A DNA stretch of 64,000 nt from Coffea arabica (taxonomy: Eukaryota; Streptophyta; Magnoliopsida; Gentianales; Rubiaceae), in the NCBI RefSeq assembly GCF_036785885.1, contig NC_092319.1, forward strand, positions 25,004,983-25,068,982. The letters run 5' to 3'. How positions within the stretch are numbered: position 1 is the first letter of the stretch; every line of letters starts with the position of its first letter. Shown one piece after another: positions 22,911 through 35,689 of the stretch. The notes beneath the pieces are model-generated. The model did not search any database, was not told where the DNA came from, and worked only from the letters and a program-made list of their open reading frames with translations. The translations under genes and the position numbers were made by a program.

Positions 22911-25900
22911 GTGGCGACCCCACTTCCCCCTAAGGCGAACCAAAGGGTTGGCAGGCCGTCTGTCCAGCTCTCGCCAGGACTCACGCAAGCATTCTAACCC
23001 AAATCCTTCCGAAGGATAACTTAATCTATGATAAAACAATTTTTCCCAAAAAGGATCATCCTTAAATCCACATTAACTTCAGAGATAGCAATGATAAATT
23101 AGCCCGTCGAGGCTCTTAAACTTCCCACGTACTACGTACCAAAGTGTAAAGTCGTACCAATCCGGATAGATAAATACATAAATCTCTATTACAAACTTAC
23201 AAGCCAAGTAATCGAATTAGGGTTACACATTTTCCAGCTTCAAGTGGCAATCCAAAAGAAAGTACATTATCCCAAATAACACATTACAGCCCACAGAATA
23301 AGTTATAGTATTCAATTACAATCCAAAAGGAAAACATAAGTAAGCATCCAGCTTTCAGTTTCCAGAACCTGTTAAGGAAAACAATAAACATGGGGTGAGC
23401 TAAAGCTCAGTGGTGCCCTAAAACATGCAATCACATAAATCAAACAGCGAGTAATAATTTAATCAAATTGAACAGTTAGGAAAGCGTGTAACAGCACAAG
23501 GTAGGATACATGGGCTCTCAGGAGCCATTTTCCACGCTTGATCAGATACCATCGTAGTTGACCCTCCGTCAACTTTCACTACTTATAGTCCACGTAGATC
23601 CACTTATTTTAATCCTAACCCGTCACCATTCATACCTCTGCTTCGGGCCCGAACTTCGTCTACCGACGCAGTATACTCGAGATATACCCGTATAAAATTA
23701 GTCGAGGGATTTACCCAACGACGTTATGGTAGTTGGATTCACGAGTCGAGGGATTCACCCAACGACGCAACTACATTTAGATTCACGGATTCATATGTTT
23801 GGTAGTTGGATTCACGAGTCGAGGGATTCACCCAACGACGCAACTACATTTAGATTCACGGATTCATTAGAAAATGTTTCACACACGTCACCACTCGAAC
23901 GGCTAGTGTAATAAAGTACACACTGCTCACTTCGATGGATCAGAAACCATTTATTGCATTTTGACAATTATCACATAGCGAGTTGATAAAGCGCTTAACC
24001 ACATAAGCATAAAACAAGCAGGGACACTCACCAAGAGTGAAGTTCAATTGTCAAATTGGGAATCGAATTCCGCGTCCTCGCAATATCCTAGAATATCAAA
24101 TATTGAAATTATAAGTTTTTAAGCTTATACAAATCGAGGTTTAATATAATACTAGTTTTCTTTTCCATAGAAAATTTCAAAAATCTACTTAGGTTGAAAC
24201 TTAACCAAAGTAGTAAAAATGTTTCTTATAGTTTTCTTTGAGGTACTTTTCCTAAAAATAATTAATATTATTTTCTTGAAATAAGTCGACAAACCTCTGA
24301 ACATCAAAGCTAGAAAGATACTTTGAAAGTTTCTTTAAATCTACATTTCTTGCAAAAATTGTCACTAAGACTATTTTATCTAAGATAAAGTTTCTTGCCG
24401 AGCAAGTTATTAAAATTATTAAAACTATTATTTTGGAGCTTTTCCTACCGACCACTATCCAAGGCAAATCTTAAAGAAAGAGAAAGGAGTAAGACTTAGG
24501 ATTTTCAGAAACTAGAGAAATTATTTTTCTATACCTATCAAGGATAGTTGGAGCTAAAGAAAATTTGTCGGTTTTGGAAAAATTTAGGCAAAACACTAGA
24601 TATTGAGTTTTATCATCTAATATTAGGAAAAATATTTTTGATTAGCTTGGTAAAAATTACTCGAGTTCGTAAGATCGAAATAACTTTCACAGCTTCGATT
24701 CCAAATCGAAATCACATTATAGCTCAATTTTTGTCGACTTGAAGAAATCACGTTTTAAATAGCGAATCACTAGGCTTTATAAATCATTGGCCCTAGGTTT
24801 CGATAAATTCATTTCCAAAAGGAAAATAAAGCAAGTGACCAAGGCTTCGTCAAACATTAGCTCTTGGTTTTTGGCAAATCTCAAATCACATCTCACTTAA
24901 TTAAAATAACGTAAGGCCTTTAAGCAATTCTAGCAATTTAAGTTCATCACTTTAACACTTATATAAAAATCATTCACATGGCCAAGGGCTTCGTCAATCA
25001 TTAGCCCCTAGCACCCAACAAGTAATTCTTGTAGCAACAAGGCTAACATTTCAAATGTTTAAATTTACTAACAGGTAATTAAAGTCAAGAACCAAATTTT
25101 CAACAACTTCATACTCAAGTAATTGTTCCACAGCCACACTTCACTATCTCCAATTTATTCTCCCAAGATATCGAGAGTTTCACATCCATATATCTTATAA
25201 ACTTTAAAACAACTTGTTCCAGATATTTCAACCATTATGATTTCAAAGAATAATTTCACTTTCAAGCTGGAAATTCTTACTCAAACTTTGGCAACTACAA
25301 GGAAAATTTCCAGCATTCGTATACCCACGTTTTTGGTTAAATCATTCGCGATATCAAATGTTTCATTGCTAAACAACATGTATATCTTAAAATACACCTT
25401 TTTCCTGTGTTTCGAAACCATTTTATGCCAAGGAAAATATTCAAACATCAACTAGTGAAATCCGGAAACAATTCAATATTTTCTGCTCAAACGTTTGGTT
25501 AGCTAAATTTTCCAGCACCCATTTATCTTGTATAAAATTCTTCCTTGGCTTATTCAGGGATTTAAATACTCAAATTCGGCATACGGATACTTAATTAACT
25601 GAGTAACATTTCCAGTTCAAAAAAATTAGGTGTGATTAACAACACAAGTCATCGGATTTCCAAGAAATTCTCCAGCTAGCCTCGGTTTGAGATGCACAAA
25701 ATCTGGTTGCATTTTGTTTTTATTTTCTGTTCTAACTCAACTACTTAACTACATGCAAAGCTAAAATTTCTTGTTATTAGCTAGTTAATTATGATTATAG
25801 GCTCAAAACAACAGAATTAAACCAAATCAAGATGCATTAACCCAGTCAAGTTCTCGGCAGACCCGTAGGCTAGGCTTTGATTCATCATCCGAATGCACAA

Positions 25901-27392
25901 TCAGTGCATGCAAGCACTGGTATATCTTCATCTACCAGTAGTTAGCTTAAACATCATATTTTCACGTAGCTAATTGCATTTATGCTCAGATTATTAGATT
26001 TAAATAGATTACAACTGCATTTCAGATTTCTGGTTCACATCAATTCCAGTTCACTACATCAGAATTTTTCCCAGGTTCCTGATTTCATCATCCAATCACA
26101 TAAAATTATCATGCATGGCCCTAATCATAATAATCATCCAAGATTCAGTTAGTTAATCACCATTGCATGCTCAAATCACTTCAGGAAAACACATTAAAGC
26201 TGCATTTCCATCTCAGCTACTCGGCAGGGACATTTAACCAAAACAGAAATTTTTCTAATAGCTTGATTTCATCATCCGACTGTACCACAATACATGCATG
26301 CCTCAAGATAGCTCAAACTACCTCTGATTAGTCCTAAAATGATCCAGAATTTTACCTCACAGCAAGCTAAGCTTTCACACGAAAATCTGGAAAATTTTTT
26401 CTTCCTCTCGGCTCTCACGCACGCGACAGTGATTGGGGTTGTGGTTGTCGGTGGAGCTGGTGGTGTCGCAGTCGTGAAGTTGGGTGCAATGGAGGTGCAG
26501 AATGTGTGGAGCTTGCTCACGGTTTCTCTCTGCCTTCACTCCAGCTTACGGACAGAACAAAACAGAAAGAAGATTGCAGTTCGCTTTCTTCTTTGTCAAT
26601 GATAGCGAGACAGAGAGGGAATGTGTTTGTGGAGAGGAAATGAGATTGTGGCTTGAGATATGAAAGGGAGAGAAAGGTGTATGGTGCCGGTTTAGGAGAA
26701 GAGGTTGAGTGTTAGCAGAGATTGTGTACTGCAGTGGTGAAGATGCCGGTTGGTCAGCTAGGGTGGTGGTGTGTTGAAGTGGTGAAGGATGCGGTTGGCC
26801 GGCTGGGGTGGTGGCTGATCATGCTGTCCGAGGAGTTGTTTGGCTGTGCATGGAATGGTTGTGGTGTAGTGGAGGGTAGTTTAGTCTTTTCACATTCCTC
26901 CTAACGAACACTTAAGTCCTTGATTCTAGTTTGATTCCAAAAATTAATCCCAAATATAATTTGATCGCCTAATGACATGCTAATCTTGCAAGGCTTTAAT
27001 TATCGAAATTCTTATGTCGTAAGTATACTTAAGATACTTATATCGTTTTTGTCTAAAATTTATTAATTACAAATTAGTATTAAGGTTCCTTTTAACGCTT
27101 AACATTCTTGTTTGATTAATTAAACTATTAACATCAAGTTTGATCAATATATATAAATCTAACATTTTATGTTAATACGAAAAATTTAATCTAGCTCTAA
27201 AAGATATTAACTTAGTCTAGCAAAACCAAGAAATTTCATAACTTAGGAAACTTATATTATTTTTCACATAAACCTGTTTTTACGTACTTAATTGCAAACA
27301 AGTAAAAGTAATGCTAGGAATTATTAAGGAATAAAAGAAGTGCAAATGACATATGAAATGTTATTTATATATGCATTTTCAGGGTTCTCACA
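22911..27392 (-). mobile_element. 3' LTR of a minus-strand Tekay/Del element (E1)
   Basis: Plus-strand ends are TGTGGCGACCCCAC and AGGGTTCTCACA; read on the minus strand the LTR begins TGTGAGAACCC and ends GTCGCCACA. It directly adjoins the polypurine tract at 27393-27408 and the pol fragment reading into it, which fixes it as the 3' LTR. The left flank is ATGTC (22906-22910), but no matching TSD exists at the right end of the Tekay block (33321-33325 is AACCC). A partial tandem duplication lies at about 23726-23868. The small ORFs in this LTR are not gene-like. Confidence 0.85.
23726..23868. repeat. Tandem duplication of about 75 bp inside the Tekay E1 LTR
   Basis: The block GGTAGTTGGATTCACGAGTC through ACGGATTCAT occurs twice, near 23727-23793 and 23801-23868. 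A shorter related copy of GTCGAGGGATT.ACCCAACGACG lies just upstream near 23701. Confidence 0.75.
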
Positions 27393-27408
27393 TCCTCCCC
27401 TCCTTACA
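27393..27408 (-). other. Polypurine tract of Tekay element E1
   Basis: On the minus strand AAGGAGGGGAGGA lies immediately before the TGTGAGAACCC start of the 3' LTR, the expected site for plus-strand DNA priming. Confidence 0.8.
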
Positions 27409-27437
27409 AAGAATTTTGTCCTCAAAATTCAAGCTTA

Positions 27438-30168
27438 CTAGAGAAATAAATCAGGGTACTTGTTCTGCATTTCTTCTTCTAATTCCCAAGTCGCTTCCTC
27501 CAGTCCATAATTTCTCCGTAACATCTTTACCAGAGGAATTTTCTTGTTCCTTAGCTCCTTTACTTCTCTTTCCAAAATCTTGACTGGCCCTTCTTCATAC
27601 GTTAACGTCTCATCCACTTCAATTCCTTCTAGTTGCAGCACATGGCTTGGGTCGGGGTAATATTTCCTAAGCATGGAGACGTGAAATACATCGTGAACCT
27701 TGGCCATGCTCGCGGGCAACCTTAATTGATAAGCTACATTCCCGACTCGCTTCAAAATTTCAAAAGGTCCGATATACCTTGGCTTTAGCTTCTTACCTTT
27801 CTTAGATACTACTCCGCTCTTCAAGGGTTTAATTCTTAGGAAAACCTTGTCTCCTACTTCAAACTCCAAATCTTTTCTCCTTGTGTCGGCGTAGCTCTTT
27901 TGTCTACTTTGGGCAGCCTGAAGCCTTTCTCTAATCAGTTTCACTTTTCCCTGGGCTTCTTCTATCCAAGGTATGGCTGTGGGATCTAAAATTTTCTTTT
28001 CTCCAACTTCATCCCAATGAATCGGAGATCGACACCTTCTCCCATATAAAGCTTCATAAGGTGCCATTTGAATCGAAGCCTGATAGCTATTATTATATGC
28101 AAATTCTACCTAGGTCATATATTTATTCCATTTACCTCCAAAATCCAATATACACGACCTCAGCAGGTCCTCCAAAGTTTGAATTGTCCTTTCCGACTGC
28201 CCTTCGGTTTGGGGATGATACGCAGTACTAAATTTCAACTTGGTCCCCAAAGATTCTTGAAATTTCTGCCAAAAACGTGAGACAAACCTTGGATCTCGAT
28301 CAGATACGATACTCACTAGAATACCATGTAACCTTAGGATCTCTTCTGTGTACAATTTGACCAATTTCTCCAATGAAAAACTCATGCTCACAGGTAGGAA
28401 ATGTGCAGACTTAGTGAGTCGATCGACTATTACCCAAATGGCATCAAATCCTTTTTGACTTTTAGGCATTCCCGTTACAAAATCCATTGTTATATGTTCC
28501 CATTTTCATTCAGTGATTTCTAACAGTTGCAATAAACCAGAGGGCTTCTGATGCTCAGCTTTTACTTGTTGGCAAGTCAAACATTTCTGCACATACTCTG
28601 CCACATCCTTTTTCAAACCTTCCCACCAGTATAATCCTTTCACATCGTGATACATCTTGGTCACTCCTGGATGTATGGTATACTTCGATCGATGTGATTC
28701 TTCTAAAATCTCTTTCCTTATCTCTTTATCTGTCGAAATCACAATTCGATCTCGGAACCTCAATACCCTTTCAGGCCCTAACTTGAAATCTTGGTTTTCT
28801 CCTTTTTGCACTTTCTCCAAGTTTTTTTGAGTTGTAGGGTCCGTTTTCTGGGCCTCCTTAATACGCTCTAGTAATGGTGATTTTAAAGACAAATTTCCAA
28901 ATAATATCTTCAATTTTTCCAAGCGTGGGTTCCAACTAGTAACTTCTTCTAACATGTCCCACTCTTTAACCATTAGCCCTGCTATTTGGGCCTTTCTACT
29001 TAGAGCGTCAGCTACCACGTTGGCTTTTCCTGGGTGGTAGTTAATTGAACAATCATAATCTTCCAAAAATTCTACCCATCGCCTTTGTCTCAAATTTAGT
29101 TCCTTCTGGGAGAACAAATACTTGAGACTCTTATGATCCGTAAAAACCTCAAAAGTCACGCCATACAAGTAGTGTCTCCATTTCTTTAAGGCAAAAATAA
29201 CTGCTGCTAACTCTAGGTCATGAGTTGGGTAGTTTTGTTCGTGAGGCTTCAGTCTCCTGGAAGCATAGGCAATCACTTTACCATTTTGCATTAAAACACA
29301 TCCTAAACCTTCCCTAGAAGCATCGGAGTACACGGCATAACCTTCGCCTCCGTCAGGTAACACCAAAACAGGAGCGGATGTTAAACGTCTCTTTAACTCC
29401 TGAAAACTTGACTCGCATTTTGGAGTCCAAATAAACTTATTACCTTTCTTGGTTAGCTCGGTCATGGATCCTGCAATTTTCGAAAAATCCTTGATAAATC
29501 GCCTATAATAACCTGCTAATCCCAAGAAACTTCTAACTTCAGTTGGAGTTTCTGGCTGCTTCCAATTCATAACGGCTTCAACTTTTGCCGGATCCACGGC
29601 AATTCCATCTTTAGAAACCTTGTGCCCTAGAAAGGAAATCTCCTCTATCCAAAACTCGCACTTGCTGAATTTTGCATACAACTTATGCTCTCTTAGTATC
29701 TGCAATACTATCTCCAAGTGCTTAACGTGTTCCTCCTGAGTCTTGGAGTATATCAAGATATCATCTATAAAAACCACTACAAACTGGTCCAGGTATTTCT
29801 TAAAGACTCTCTGCATTAGATCCATGAATGCAGCTGGTGCATTAGTTAATCCAAAAGGCATAACTGCGAACTCGAAATGCCCATATCTTGTACTAAAAGC
29901 AGTCTTGGGTATATCTTCCTTCCTAATCTTCAACTGGTCATACCCTTGTCTTAAGTCAAGCTTAGAGAAGACCACTGATCCTTGTAGTTGGTCGAACAGG
30001 CTATCAATCAACGGTAGAAGGTATTTATTCTTAATGGTAACCTCATTTAATCCTCGGTAATCAATGCACAACCTCAAGCTTCCGTCCTTTTTCTTCACAA
30101 ATAAGACGGGTGCTCCCCAAAGTGAGTCACTTTCCTTCACAAAACCTTTTTCCAATAGGTCTTGTAAT
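27438..30168 (-). pseudogene. Tekay/Del chromovirus pol: RT, RNase H, integrase, chromodomain
   Basis: A single minus-strand frame with two stops (TGA at 28506-28508, TAG at 28110-28112) covers about 900 codons. In order it shows RT ([14 protein letters not shown], catalytic VVFIDDIL), RNase H ([23 protein letters not shown]), integrase zinc finger ([12 protein letters not shown]), integrase core (VIVDRLTKSAHF, SDRDPRF, GQSERT) and a C-terminal chromodomain (ETLTYEEGPVKILE..EATWELEEEM). The chromodomain marks the Tekay/Del clade; the usual Trp of its LW(R)N(H) strand is Arg in KMLRRNYG. The N-terminus of RT, protease and gag are missing: the frame is cut near 30168 and joined to foreign LTR sequence. 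The TGA replaces a conserved Trp. Confidence 0.92.
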
Positions 30169-30170
30169 TA

Positions 30171-30425
30171 GATTTTCAACAAGTTATCAAAAATATAATG
30201 CATTTACCGCACTAGCGGGTCCCACGTCCAAAATACGCTCTTAATTTCTCAAAAACTAACCGATACTAGAAAAATCATTTTAAAACTATCTTTACCCATA
30301 AACTTTATTTGGGAAATTTTTCTAATAAAGAATATGTAGAAAAGGCAGGTGATTAAATAAAATAAACCCTAGAAATTTAGAAAATTTCCGGGTTCTCAAA
30401 CTCATTTTTTTTTCGGGGCGTCACA
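30171..30425 (-). repeat. Truncated 3' LTR of E2
   Basis: About 255 bp matching 33066-33320 nearly base for base, including GCACTAGCGGGTCCCACGTC and the closing CGGGGCGTCACA. Its outer end is lost at the junction with Tekay E1 pol. Confidence 0.85.
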
Positions 30426-30594
30426 AACTCCCCTCCTTAAAAGAATGTCATCCTCGACATTCCATCTTGTACCAATCAAGTCGAGATATCCCGCAAGAAT
30501 CACTAATATTGCAAACCAAACCTACAGTTCGGCATCCTAAACTTCAAGTCTAGGATACACTACAGAGATCTGAAGCCTAAGCTCTGATACCAAC
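30426..30594 (-). other. E2 interior: polypurine tract plus primer-binding site, no genes
   Basis: The minus-strand sequence TTTTAAGGAGGGGAGTT (30426-30442) precedes the 3' LTR as a polypurine tract. The minus-strand TGGTATCAGAGC (30581-30592) lies two bases from the 5' LTR and is the standard initiator-Met tRNA primer site. Only about 135 bp separate them. Confidence 0.85.
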
Positions 30595-33320
30595 TGTGAC
30601 AGCCCCACCTTCCCCTAAGGCGAACCAAAGGGTTTAGCGGACTGCCTGCCCAACTCTCGCCGGGATTCAGTCGTTCACTACAGTTCTCAAATAAATACAA
30701 GATAAATCTCAAATATAACTCAAATGTTCCAACATTTACATATCAAAAGCGAAGCGTCCACGCTTCCACTGCGCCACTCTGATCCATGATCCCAATTCTT
30801 ATACAAGAGGAATTCCACAACAATAAAATCACAACAAGCCTTCCTTCGCACGAGCCCTGTGGAGGGGAATAAAATAGTTTTGGGGTGAGCTAGAAGCTCA
30901 GCGAGTAACCAGTAAAATCAGAAATCAAATATATTTCACAATAATGCATTTCGATCATTTCGATGATGTCATGATTCAGAGATCAAATGTACGTTTATTG
31001 CTCTCATGAGCCGGTGAAATCATTGCACTTGAACACCCAACGCTCAAATAGATCATTTAACATTAACATTGAGAGGGAGCCCCTTTTTGAGCTCCAAATA
31101 AACATGAACATGAACCATAAACAAGGTGGAGACGTTGGTGTCCAGCACTAGACTTTCCCAGAACTCATTGAAGCCAAATCATGTCATGAATCCACATGCA
31201 AGCACGCATGATATGCAATCGAATAAATAATGCAAGAAGCATTTCACAAGTACTTTGGAAATAGTTTAGGGTCACACACCTCCATAGCTCAGAAATCATC
31301 CATCATATAACATTGCCTTGCTCAAATCCAAGTCTTAGATCACAAACTCAATGCAAACAAGTCCCTTCAAAGTTCGGACAGCACTTCCCCTGAATTTGCT
31401 AACTTTTCCAGCCATCATGGCTTCATTATTTCCTCAGCCAGTCCCAAAGGTACACACACAACAACAAGTTCATCCAATAGTCATTCAGCAAGCTCCCAGT
31501 AGTACTAGTACAAGTCAAGCTAGGGAAAAGTCCGGAAATGAAAGTTAAGCTCAAAACCAGAAAAACGGTTTTTGACATCATTTTACGGTAATGGCACCAA
31601 AGGTAAATCATCCATCATATAACATTGCCTTGCTCAAATCCAAGTCTTAGATCACAAACTCAATGCAAACAAGTCCCTTCAAAATTCGGACAGCACTTCC
31701 CCTGAATTTGCTAACTTTTCCAGCCATCATGGCTTCATTATTTCCTCAGCCAGTCCCAAAGGTACACACACAACAACAAGTTCATCCAATAGTCATTCAG
31801 CAAGCTCCAAGTAGTACTAGTACAAGTCAAGCTAGGGAAAAGTCCGGAAATGAAAGTTAAGCTCAAAACCAGAAAAACAGTTTTTAACATCATTTTACGG
31901 TAATGGCACCAAAGGTACTACGATTGTCGGATGAAGGTGCAAGACCCACCATTTCGAAGCTAAGAGATAGGGCTTCAATATTTCAGAAGGTCACTCAACC
32001 CAATTTCGAGTGTAACCAGGTCAAAAATGCAAGATACTACACCGGAATCACAAAAATAGATTCACAGAACGCATTCTAGCGGAAACATCATAAATCAGGC
32101 TATCCAAGTCCAAATCCAGAAATTCCAAAACCAGATGAAAGATAAGAAACATGGTTACATTTCATCAGAAGACCTCAACAACCAATTCGGAAGCTTTCCT
32201 GACCAAAACAACCAATTACAGAAGCAATTCCCAAATTCAGGTAAAACCAGGACAGCAAGGGAAATTTTGAATTTTCTTATTCTACGCTACTCTGATTGGC
32301 CTGAAATTTTGTAGCCACCTCTAAAATGTCATTCCCTACAACTTTCATGTTTTAAGTCAAGGCCAATTCGGCCTCTAACTAGGAGCTATAAATTCGGGCA
32401 GAATGTTATTCACAAAAACCCTAACTTGTCAATTTTTCTTCCAAACAGAAATTGGTTGCAATCATCCACTTTTTCCACCTTCTAGAGTCATTATATACCA
32501 TTTCTAATCATCATAGATAGCCACACAATCATGTTTATATTAAACCAGGAAAATCCCCAAAAATAATAAAACTTCATCACTTCAACCACAAATCAAGAAA
32601 TAATCCATAAAAGTGCATCTTATACCACCACCAATCATGAATTGAACATCATTAGAGGAAGGAGAGTGGTCCTTCACAACTCACCTTAGCAACAAGAGAT
32701 AGAGCAACTAGCCACCTTAGCTTTCCAAACAACTCCACAAAACACCTCAAGACCACTTAGCAAAGAGATTTTATGGAATGATTTGGAGTTTTATTGGTTG
32801 GATTTGAAGATTGAGCAAGAAATAGAAGGAAGAAATTGATAGCTTTTCTTTCTTTTCCTTTGAGAGAGAGCCGGCTATGAAGCTTTAGAAATAAGGATGA
32901 TTTTTGGCAATTTTTTGATTTATTTGGTAAAGTAGGGAATAGTGTAGTCAAAGTCCAAGACTTAATCTTATGGTGACACTTGTCACCTTTTGGTTCAAAA
33001 CTTATCTTTTTGTCTCTCTAATTCAAATATCTTAACACCTTGTAAAATAATATCACTTAATACAAAATTTCAACAAGTTGTCAAAAATATAATGCATTTA
33101 CCGCACTAGCGGGTCCCACGTCCAAAATACGCTCTTAATTTCTCAAAAACTAACCGATACTAGAAAAATCATTTTAAAACTATCTTTGCTCATAAACTTT
33201 ATTTTGGAAATTTTTCTAATAAAGAAAATGTAGAAAAGGCGGGCGATTAAATAAAATAAACCCTAGAAATTTAGAAAATTTCCGGGTTCTCAAACTCATT
33301 TTTTTTTTCGGGGCGTCACA
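30595..33320 (-). repeat. 5' LTR of E2
   Basis: Starts TGTGACAGCCCCACC and ends CGGGGCGTCACA. Same family as the solo LTRs 5100-8119 and 10146-13083. It contains a 312-bp internal tandem duplication (31293-31916). The two identical-looking ORFs at 31351-31548 and 31663-31860 are just this duplication. Confidence 0.88.
31293..31916. repeat. Tandem duplication of 312 bp in the E2 LTR
   Basis: Copies at 31293-31604 and 31605-31916 differ at only a few positions, and the junction shares GGTA. The related LTR at 10146-13083 has a single copy (around 11370-11690), so the duplication is derived and young. Confidence 0.9.
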
Positions 33321-33836
33321 AACCCCAACACTTTTCATTTTCATTTTTTGTCCGCTTCTATTGAACCTCCAAGATCAGTCGCATTGGCTGACTAGCTTCA
33401 AAGTGAGATAATTTTTTTTCCGTGAAAATGTCCGGTGTGTCTAACCAGATTCAATCCACATCTGAGTGAAAGCAAAAATGTACATTACTTCTTATTTTGT
33501 TTTGAAAATTTGGAATGATACTTTAGGCTTTCATTTCTCTATCTATACAGATTCTATCATTTGTTTTCCCATTTGAGCCTTTAAAAATAGAATTTCGTTT
33601 CAAATAAAAGCCTCAATGATCATGACCCTCCATGGAAAAATTTTTGAATGTCAAATGGAAACGGATTTTCCTAACGGGTTATTCTTTACTTTGGTTGTCA
33701 TGAGAAATAAGAATGATGCTTTGGCCATCGTTTCTACCATCTAAATACTTTTATCCATTGCATCCTCATTTGAGTCTAAATTGGTGGTTCATTTCAAAAG
33801 TACTTATAATTGCACCCTCACACTGGGGAAGAAGAT

Positions 33837-33867
<31 letters not shown>

Positions 33868-35640
33868 GCTACAAGTTGGGGAATTTGACTCTACCATTGA
33901 TATTTGGTCTTCAATATCAAAAAGAAAGAAGGGCCATCTACACTCCAAATTAGGGAGTTTTCAATTTTATCATTGACATTGGGATATCAGTATTGGTAAA
34001 AAAAAAATTTTTTTAAAAAAAAGAAAAAGAGAGAAAACAAAAATGTGAAAAAATGAAAAATGATGAAAGAAAAAAAAAAAGAAAAATGCGAAGACATCCA
34101 ATGCTGCATTCCCCTTAGTGATTGTTGAAGAAGAAAGAGGATTGATAAGAAAAAGGGAGTCAAAATGGGATTCCGAATTTTAAGTCCAAAACTGTGGCAA
34201 TTTTTGGGAAGAAATGTGATTTTAAGTGCATTGTCCTTGAAAGTTTTTTTTTCTAGCTATTGTTGTTAAACCACATTACAAGCTCATAAAGTCCATTGCT
34301 GACTTGTCTTTCATGACAATTTGAAGTGAAAATCTTGCCTCTAAGGAATCTACCAATCACTCATGATCAGAAGGCCATAACCTGTTTTCATATGTTTAGC
34401 TATCGTTTCTACCCATATATTACAAGCATATACAGCTTATATGTTGACTGAGTTTTCTCAAGAAATAAGAGTGGTAAACTATTTGCTTTCACCAAAATGT
34501 GATATTGAATGTGTTAGATACAATTTGGGCACAAAAAAAAAGACAAATCCTGGCATACCATCTCCCTGAGACACCTCAAAATCATGAGTAATATCCATTT
34601 GATTGGTCCTAAAAGATGAGCTAACAAGAAAGGGACCCTTTTCCCTCAACATCGATCCCAAAATGAGGAAGAGATCTTTTGCAATTTGGTCTTATTTTGA
34701 GAGATTTATCATGAAATCTTCTATATGAGTTCGGATATGACATTTAAATTCTTCATTTGAAAAATATAGTTTCTATTCACATTGCATGTGATTATTTTGC
34801 AATTAAAATAAGCCCAAATTAGGGGAAATTTTTTTTAATATATTTGTGAGACTTCACCAAATAAGTTCAAACTGAGGCAAAATTTTATAATACATTTGTA
34901 GGATATGTCCAAAGTCAAGTATATATTTTTCAAATCTTGATAAGTCAACACTTTGCATGAATCTTAATTGTTACATCATTGCTCAAAAAAAAAAGAGGAA
35001 AAAAAACAAGAAGAAAAAAAAAAGAATTCTGAAAATTCAATTGTTTCGAAAAATCCCCCCTTTGTACAGGTGTTAATGGTTAAGATCGAGGAAATGACAC
35101 AAGTGAAAGTCTTGGAAATTTGGAGAGCAATCATGAATAAAAGGGGGCAGTAATACTACCTTGCAAACTGGAGGATCGGCTATTTTTGCAAAAGGAGTAC
35201 ATACTTTGGCAGCCAACTTGAAAGAAAAAAAGAGAAAATAAAAAATGAAAAAAGAAAAGAAAAAAAGGGAATGAAAAAAAAAAGAGAAAAGAAAAAAAAG
35301 GGGGGGATGAAAAAAAAAAGAAGAGAAAAGAAAAAAGGGGGGAATAAAGAAAAAGAAAGAGAAAAGAAAAAAATAAAAAAAAACGAGGGGGGCATAAAAT
35401 AAAAGAGAAAAGAAAAGAAAGGGGGAATGGAAAAAAAAGAAAGAGAAAAGAAAAAGGGGGGAATAAAGAAAAAGAAGAGATAAGAGAAATGAAAAGAAAG
35501 GGAAAAAAAGAAGAGAATAATAAAAAAGGAGAAAAAAATGGAAAAAGAAAAAAAAATGAAAAAAAGAGAGAAAAAAAAAAGGGATTGAAAAAAAGAAAAA
35601 GAAAAAGAGAGTTTTTCCTTCGATTTTGCAAATGTTGCAA
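33321..35640 (+). other. Ogre internal non-coding region with purine tract
   Basis: AT-rich sequence with phrases such as CACTGGGGAAGAAG and several A/G-only runs (33838-33866, 34010-34095, 34985-35030). It resembles the region after the integrase remnant (36200-36400). I see no gene. The long purine run 35219-35612 is listed separately. Confidence 0.5.
35219..35612. repeat. Purine tract of about 390 bp
   Basis: Nearly every base is A or G, with isolated T and only one or two C. On the opposite strand it reads as poly-Phe/Ser/Leu in all frames, so the long ORFs 35073-35657 and 35131-35640 are artefacts of composition. Confidence 0.85.
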
Positions 35641-35689
35641 TTGAACTCTAGGAGCATTTCACTCGGAGATTACATTTCTAAGTTGGGGC

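Larger units (their letters stand above)
30171..33320 (-). mobile_element. Tekay-family element E2 with a 169-bp interior
   Basis: Partial 3' LTR (30171-30425), interior of 169 bp (30426-30594) and complete 5' LTR (30595-33320), all minus orientation. The interior has a purine tract next to the 3' LTR and a primer-binding site next to the 5' LTR, so it has both reverse-transcription signals but no gag or pol. The 3' LTR is cut at about 30170, where it meets the E1 pol fragment. No TSD is found. Confidence 0.85.

Noticed and set aside
30581..30592. tRNA-like sequence
   Set aside because: Only the 12-base complement of a tRNA 3' end is present, at the expected PBS position next to an LTR. There is no cloverleaf.
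31351..31860. Two similar 65-codon ORFs (with a third at 11429-11626)
   Set aside because: They are copies of the same LTR segment created by the 312-bp duplication; no evidence of translation.
35073..35657. Long minus-strand ORFs of Phe/Ser/Leu
   Set aside because: They are the complement of a purine run and reflect composition only.
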